Origin: Burkholderia sp.
GTDB lineage: Bacteria; Pseudomonadota; Gammaproteobacteria; Burkholderiales; Burkholderiaceae
Direction of reading: 5' to 3'
Assembly (NCBI GenBank): GCA_028292565.1
Contig: JAQGMD010000199.1
Coordinates: forward strand, 1 to 9,749
DNA: 9,749 nucleotides
Shown: positions 6,685-9,749 of the stretch, piece after piece
Layout of the letters: every line of letters starts with the position of its first letter
Numbering within the stretch: position 1 is the first letter of the stretch
The notes under the pieces: generated by a model
The model's input: only the letters and a program-made list of their open reading frames with translations
Databases searched by the model: none
What the model was told of the DNA's origin: nothing
Position numbers and translations under genes: made by a program

Positions 6685-7110
6685 ATGCTCCTGTTCCTCG
6701 ATTTCGACGGCGTGCTCCATCCATACACCCGCCCTGCCGGAGCGCTGGTGCATGTGCCGGCATTAGAACGCGTGCTGCGCGACTTTCCCGACGTTGACAT
6801 TGTGATATCGAGTGCATGGCGGGAAGCGCATACGCTGGAGCAGCTCAGGGCGTTTTTCTCCGAAGACATCGCGCAACGCATCGTCGGCGTCACACCGCAA
6901 CTGGATTCATGGAAACACCCTTTCATCCGGGAAGCGGAGATCCATGCGTGGCTGCGGAATGCCGGCCGTGCGTCGGAAAACTGGGTCGCTCTCGATGACA
7001 TAGCGCCATTTTTCTCTCCCGGTTGCCAAAACCTTCTACTGGTCCATACCGATGTCGGATTTGACGCCGCCGCTGACCATGAGCTGCGCCGACGCTTTTC
7101 GCTTTCGTGA
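6685..7110 (+). CDS. Small HAD-fold protein (HAD domain of Swiss Army Knife RNA repair type)
   Basis: This 141-residue protein begins with the HAD nucleophile motif MLLFLDFDGVLHP (D6 and D8). It continues with motif II in VISSAWR (S42, S43, W45, R46), a GVTPQ segment, and the acidic motif in WVALDDIAPFF (D104, D105). The combination FLDFDGVLHP, SSxWR and WVALDD fits the compact HAD domain also found in Swiss Army Knife RNA-repair proteins (HAD_SAK_2), here alone. Phosphatase or nucleotide-end-processing activity is likely; the substrate is unknown. Upstream in-frame starts exist (ATG 6640), but the fold starts at 6685. No clear Shine-Dalgarno is seen, so the start is the least certain part. 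It is separated from neighbours by 173 and 245 bases and seems to be a single-gene unit. Confidence 0.82.
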   Translation: MLLFLDFDGVLHPYTRPAGALVHVPALERVLRDFPDVDIVISSAWREAHTLEQLRAFFSEDIAQRIVGVTPQLDSWKHPFIREAEIHAWLRNAGRASENWVALDDIAPFFSPGCQNLLLVHTDVGFDAAADHELRRRFSLS

Positions 7111-7215
7111 TGCGATAAGCAGTTTGGAATCTGCCGTAGCATATCGAACGAAACCGGTTGTCGATCGCCCTGGATAACGGTTGGTGCGGAACGTCAAGCG
7201 AGACCCACGCAAAAC

Positions 7216-7250
7216 TCGAAACGCCGGAGGGTTCCCGCTATACTTGCGGG
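7216..7250 (+). promoter_or_regulatory. candidate exoD promoter with a dyad around its -10 box
   Basis: TATACT at 7239-7244 is a good -10 box, with TCGAAA (7216-7221) as a moderate -35 at 17 bp. The -10 is framed by a perfect inverted repeat, CCCGC (7234-7238) and GCGGG (7246-7250). That could be a repressor site or a hairpin in DNA. A transcript would have a leader of about 105 bases before the ExoD start. Confidence 0.4.
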
Positions 7251-7355
7251 TCTTCAATGCGTTCACGCCTGCACGCAATCCCAACTTTCGCTCATACGGC
7301 AACAATCGGCAGGCCGACATGACTGACATACACACCACTGAAAGGCACCAGCAAC

Positions 7356-8018
7356 ATGCACGACTCTCCTCTCGCACCAGATCAAACCGCGCAACCGCAG
7401 ACGGACTCACTGGGAGACAAGCTGAGGGCGATCATCGAGAAGTTACCGCCCGGCGGGGTGACGCTGGCCGAGATTACAGAATTGGTAGGGAAAGACGGGC
7501 TGATGATACTCACCGGATTGCTTTCGCTTGTTTTCCTGATCCCGGTTTCGATCCCTGGGGTCAGCACGGTGTTTGGCGCAGCGATCCTGATGATTGGCAT
7601 CAGCCGCCTTTTCGGCCGCAACCTGTGGCTGCCGAAGTCGTTTCAGAATCGCGTGGTTGCGAGCGACAAACTGCGCGCCGCGCTCAATCGCGCGCTGATA
7701 TGGCTACATCGCCTGGAGCGCGTGAGCCGTCCCGGCCGCCTCGGCTGGCTTGCGTCGGGCGGACTGATGAACGTCATGAACAACTGTGCGTTGGTACTGG
7801 GCGCAATCCTGTTGATGGCGCCGTTCGGGTTGATCCCCTTCAGCAACACGTTTCCCGCGCTTGCCATTCTCTGTCTCGCGGTCGGGCTGTTACAACGCGA
7901 CGGTGCGTGCATCCTGCTGGGCTACTGCGCCAACGTCGGCACCATCATCTACTTCACCGTGCTGATCGCAGGCGGCGGCCTCGCCATCCGCGAAGCATTG
8001 CAACACTTCACGGGCTGA
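7356..8018 (+). CDS. exoD: ExoD family exopolysaccharide synthesis membrane protein
   Basis: This 220-residue protein matches the ExoD family of inner-membrane proteins, named for a Sinorhizobium exopolysaccharide gene; the molecular role is unclear. An N-terminal soluble stretch (GDKLRAIIEKLPPGGVTLAE, 20-39) is typical of the family. Hydrophobic segments follow at about 48-82 (with LIPVSIPGVSTVFGAAIL), 134-180 (LLMAPFGLIPFSNTFPALAI, the second diagnostic stretch) and 186-210. Family length is about 200, so it looks complete. ATG 7356 has only a distant GAAAGG in front. The stop at 8018 lies 11 bases before a YdjM-like remnant, so the two were probably once one unit. A long frame-2 reading that overlaps this gene has arginine-rich, unlikely protein and is a shadow. 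Confidence 0.88.
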   Translation: MHDSPLAPDQTAQPQTDSLGDKLRAIIEKLPPGGVTLAEITELVGKDGLMILTGLLSLVFLIPVSIPGVSTVFGAAILMIGISRLFGRNLWLPKSFQNRVVASDKLRAALNRALIWLHRLERVSRPGRLGWLASGGLMNVMNNCALVLGAILLMAPFGLIPFSNTFPALAILCLAVGLLQRDGACILLGYCANVGTIIYFTVLIAGGGLAIREALQHFTG

Positions 8019-8029
8019 GTTCGGCCCCT

Positions 8030-8352
8030 GTGGATTCCCTCACCCAAATCGTGCGGGGCGGCGCCATTGCGGCATTAGCCGCGCCACCCAGCCAACGGCG
8101 CATGGCGCTGCTCGCCGGCGCCGCACTTGGCACCTTGCCACGCAGTTGCTATGGCCGTTTCCTTCGCAGCCCGTCATGGCGGGCGCGGTGTTCATCATCG
8201 ATCCTGCCTATACGCTGCCCTTGCTGGTCGGCTTCGTCGCCGCATGGAGGCTCGAGGAGCGTCGGGCTGCGCGCTCCTTCCTGCTGGCCGGCGTCGTGTT
8301 GAGCACCGCTTACCTGGGCTGGTCGGTAGCGGCCCTACTTCCTATCCCCTGA
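8030..8352 (+). pseudogene. YdjM/DUF457-like inner-membrane metal hydrolase, internally deleted and truncated
   Basis: GTG 8030 opens VDSLTQIVRGGAIAALAA and LLAGAALGTLP, the normal N-terminus of YdjM-type membrane-bound metal-dependent hydrolases. At about 8137-8145 the text changes frame and continues with TQLLWPFPSQPVMAGAVF and FIIDPAYTLPLLVGFVAAW, which in intact relatives lies well downstream, past a region that holds the D/H-rich metal site (the D-x-D after GTLP and the HRGFSH motif). That segment is absent, so both a deletion and a frameshift separate the halves. The second half keeps membrane-like sequence to GWSVAAL, then ends at TGA 8350-8352 without the family's C-terminal domain. 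Read from GTG, frame 2 ends in nonsense at 8302. It cannot be active. Family lengths are from memory (about 330-360 residues). Confidence 0.75.
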
Positions 8353-8379
8353 TATGCCGGCATACAACTTTGTCTGCGA

Positions 8380-8406
8380 TAAATCAGAGGGAAGACTGCT
8401 GATTTA
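8380..8406. repeat. 8-bp perfect inverted repeat upstream of pssA
   Basis: TAAATCAG (8380-8387) mirrors CTGATTTA (8399-8406) across 11 bases. It lies between the truncated YdjM-like gene and PssA, in DNA of different composition from the neighbouring genes. It may be an operator for pssA, a weak hairpin or a relic of whatever removed the 3' end of the YdjM-like gene. Confidence 0.4.
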
Positions 8407-8474
8407 GGTCACTGTTAGGGCAATGGCCGAATTCCGGGCGCTTCGCCGGCCCATGCTGCAACCCAAAGAAAGCA

Positions 8475-9107
8475 ATGCACCTACCATCAACTCCCCCCAA
8501 ACATTTCTCGATGATACGAGGCTTCCACCTCGCGGACTTCTTCACGCTGGGCAATGCCGCATGCGGCGTTGCCGCGATTTTCCTCGCCATGCTGTATATG
8601 ACGAAAGGGTCGATGACGCATTTTTATGCGGCAGCGGCGATGGCGCCGGCGGCCTTTCTGTTTGACGTGCTCGACGGGCGGATAGCTCGATGGAGGCGGC
8701 AGCATTCCGCGCTCGGCCGCGAACTGGACTCGCTCGCGGATATCGTTTCGTTCGGCGTCGCGCCCGCTGCGCTCGGCTTTGCGGCGGGCATGCAGGGAGG
8801 CTGGGACTGGGCCGCGCTGATCTACTTCGTCTGTTGCGGTGTCAGCCGCCTGGCGCGCTTCAATGTCACGGCCGAGAGCCTGTCAGGCGACGGTGACAAA
8901 GTGAAGTATTTCGAAGGCACACCGATACCCACCAGCGTACTGCTGACCGGCGTACTGGCGTTGGCCGCCTGGAACGGCCGGATCGGCGAGCAGCTCTATT
9001 GGGGCGCATGGACCGTGGGTCCCTGGATCTTGCACCCGCTGGCCATGCTGTTCTTCATTTCCGGAACCATGATGATCAGCAAGACAATGCGAATTCCGAA
9101 AATGTAA
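8475..9107 (+). CDS. pssA: CDP-alcohol phosphatidyltransferase, probably phosphatidylserine synthase PssA
   Basis: This 210-residue integral membrane enzyme joins a CDP-diacylglycerol to an alcohol at the inner membrane. The complete CDP-alcohol signature is present: D64, D67-G68, A71-R72, G81, D85 and D89 in the pattern D-x2-D-G-x2-A-R-x8-G-x3-D-x3-D. SFGVAPAALGF, CCGVSRLARFNV and FEGTPIPTSVL are the stretches expected of PssA enzymes using L-serine; phosphatidylglycerophosphate synthase lacks this context. Several hydrophobic segments follow and the protein ends in a basic tail. ATG 8475 is preceded by AAAGAAAG; ATG 8511 (MIRGFHLADFF) is an alternative start 12 codons later. It converges on the cytochrome c gene with 20 bases between stops. 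Identity as PssA is likely; exact substrate is inferred. Confidence 0.87.
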   Translation: MHLPSTPPKHFSMIRGFHLADFFTLGNAACGVAAIFLAMLYMTKGSMTHFYAAAAMAPAAFLFDVLDGRIARWRRQHSALGRELDSLADIVSFGVAPAALGFAAGMQGGWDWAALIYFVCCGVSRLARFNVTAESLSGDGDKVKYFEGTPIPTSVLLTGVLALAAWNGRIGEQLYWGAWTVGPWILHPLAMLFFISGTMMISKTMRIPKM

Positions 9108-9110
9108 CGA

Positions 9111-9156
9111 CGATTACGCCGGAAGGGTCACTTCTTCGGCGCCTTCACCGTAATCG
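9111..9156. terminator. hairpin between convergent pssA and cytochrome c genes
   Basis: CGATTACG (9111-9118) pairs perfectly with CGTAATCG (9149-9156), and GGAAGG (9121-9126) can pair with CCTTC (9142-9146) further in, after a small internal loop. The element starts 3 bases after the pssA stop and covers the end of the cytochrome gene. It could act as a shared bidirectional terminator, although no T-run is present. Confidence 0.4.
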
Positions 9157-9505
9157 CAATCGAGCTGTAATAAGCCGCGATTTGCTTCAGGTCGTCATCG
9201 GACACGTTGCGCACCATAGACGCCATTATTTCGTTCTTGCGCGCACCGCTCTTGTAGTCGTTCATCGCCTTCACGAAATACATTGCTTTTGCCCTGCGAG
9301 GTTGGGCGAGTCCGGCATTTTCGAGATGCCGTCCGAACCGTGGCAGGTGACGCACTGAAGCCACTTTTGCCGCGCCGGCCGTTGCGTCGGAAGCGCTTCC
9401 TGCGTCCTTGGTGGTTTGGGCATGCGACAACACCGGGACCGCGAACATCGACGAAAGCGCGCCCGTCGCTATCGAGCGGCGGAAAGAAAGTTTACCGGAC
9501 TGCAT
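9128..9505 (-). pseudogene. Cytochrome c (class I, c553/c4-like) with the haem motif out of frame
   Basis: The minus-strand frame is open for 125 codons with a good ribosome site (AGGAG at 9515-9511) and a Sec signal peptide ending SHA-Q. Its C-terminal half (YFVKAMNDYKSGARKNEIM and SDDDLKQIAAYYSS) is a typical periplasmic cytochrome c, including the probable Met ligand. The middle reads as R-rich nonsense, while another frame gives QCVTCHGSDGISK then MPDSPNLAGQKQ, with CVTCH encoded at 9354-9340. So two compensating shifts enclose the haem motif: one at about 9373-9355 and one at about 9289-9281. Both regions hold an AAAA run (plus-strand 9365-9368 and 9286-9289). One A too many in the first and one too few in the second would restore AAKWLQCVTCHG and GQKAMYFVKAM. 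As written, the product cannot bind haem. Real mutations or base-calling errors are both possible. Confidence 0.8.
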
Positions 9506-9523
9506 AACAGCTCCTGTGAATAA

Positions 9524-9709
9524 TCATGCAAGCAATCCCTCGCGACGCAACAGCGCGCCAATTGCGCCGGGATTGCTGCATGCATCGGCTTCGCGCACGA
9601 TTCGACGCTTGTAACTGGCCGTGAACTTCCGGCGGCGCGCAACGGCGACAACCTCTGCGCTCTCGCGTTCGTCATTCTGTTTTACAGCAGGCGACATCTT
9701 GTTTTCCAT
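9524..9709 (-). mobile_element. Truncated transposase N-terminus (IS3-like helix-turn-helix)
   Basis: This 61-residue frame starts at ATG 9709 with a CTTCCTT-strand ribosome site (AAGGAAG, 9726-9720). It reads MENKMSPAVKQNDERESAEV, then ARRRKFTASYKRRIVREADA and PGAIGALLRREGL. This is the N-terminal DNA-binding helix-turn-helix region of a transposase in the IS3 group. Relatives continue after REGL with Y-S-S-H-L and a long remainder; here two further residues and a stop follow, so the element is cut off. The break is 18 bases before the start codon of the cytochrome c gene, which lies downstream in the same direction. No second end of the element is visible in the window. The upstream end may be outside it. 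Confidence 0.72.
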
Positions 9710-9749
9710 GTGATCCCAACTTCCTTAATTAGCTTGATGAAGTTGTCTC

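Noticed and set aside
7181..8302. Long plus-strand frame of 373 codons overlapping exoD
   Set aside because: The protein is rich in R, S and P, has no domain, and lies out of frame over the convincing ExoD. Only its 8030-8139 part is real, as the start of the YdjM-like remnant.

Overview
The window looks like a GC-rich betaproteobacterial chromosome, probably Burkholderiales and perhaps Oxalobacteraceae. This rests on gene content (an adjacent allantoinase PuuE and a fused OHCU decarboxylase/allantoate amidohydrolase, a TRAP receptor beside a DUF1445 protein, ExoD, a short PssA) and on GC-rich codon use. It is inference from protein families; no marker gene is present.

Layout. At 1-588 is the 3' part of a LysR-type regulator with an in-frame amber codon. 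At 785-3507 is a two-gene ureide (purine breakdown) operon: puuE, then a uraD-allC fusion. At 3617-4009 is a small Cys-rich DUF2237 protein, possibly translated from a leaderless mRNA. The stretch 4010-4667 looks empty, but its minus strand holds a badly decayed second copy of a TRAP receptor gene (dctP), recognisable in three blocks. It points away from the intact dctP at 4668-5675. Between the two is an AT-rich control region with a nested dyad. Behind dctP, in the same direction, is a DUF1445 (D-glutamate cyclase-like) gene, 5735-6511. Then come a small HAD-fold protein (6685-7110), ExoD (7356-8018), a doubly truncated YdjM/DUF457-like membrane hydrolase (8030-8352) and a CDP-alcohol phosphatidyltransferase, probably PssA (8475-9107). 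Convergent with PssA is a cytochrome c gene whose haem motif lies out of frame (9128-9505, minus), directly downstream of a transposase stump (9524-9709, minus).

How the genes work together. PuuE (allantoin to allantoate) fits between the two activities of the fusion (OHCU to allantoin; allantoate to ureidoglycolate), so the operon covers three consecutive steps. The LysR gene in front would be the natural local regulator but carries a stop. DctP and the DUF1445 protein probably form one transcription unit for uptake and metabolism of a small carboxylate; no TRAP permease genes are in the window. ExoD and PssA are envelope-related housekeeping genes.

The most notable pattern is decay: five broken genes in under 10 kb (LysR, second dctP, YdjM-like, cytochrome c, transposase), each broken differently. 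I see no CRISPR array, tRNA, rRNA, toxin-antitoxin pair or defence cassette, and I do not claim a new system. The best unexpected signals are the hidden dctP remnant, the dyad in front of the intact dctP, and the cytochrome frameshift pair at two A-runs.
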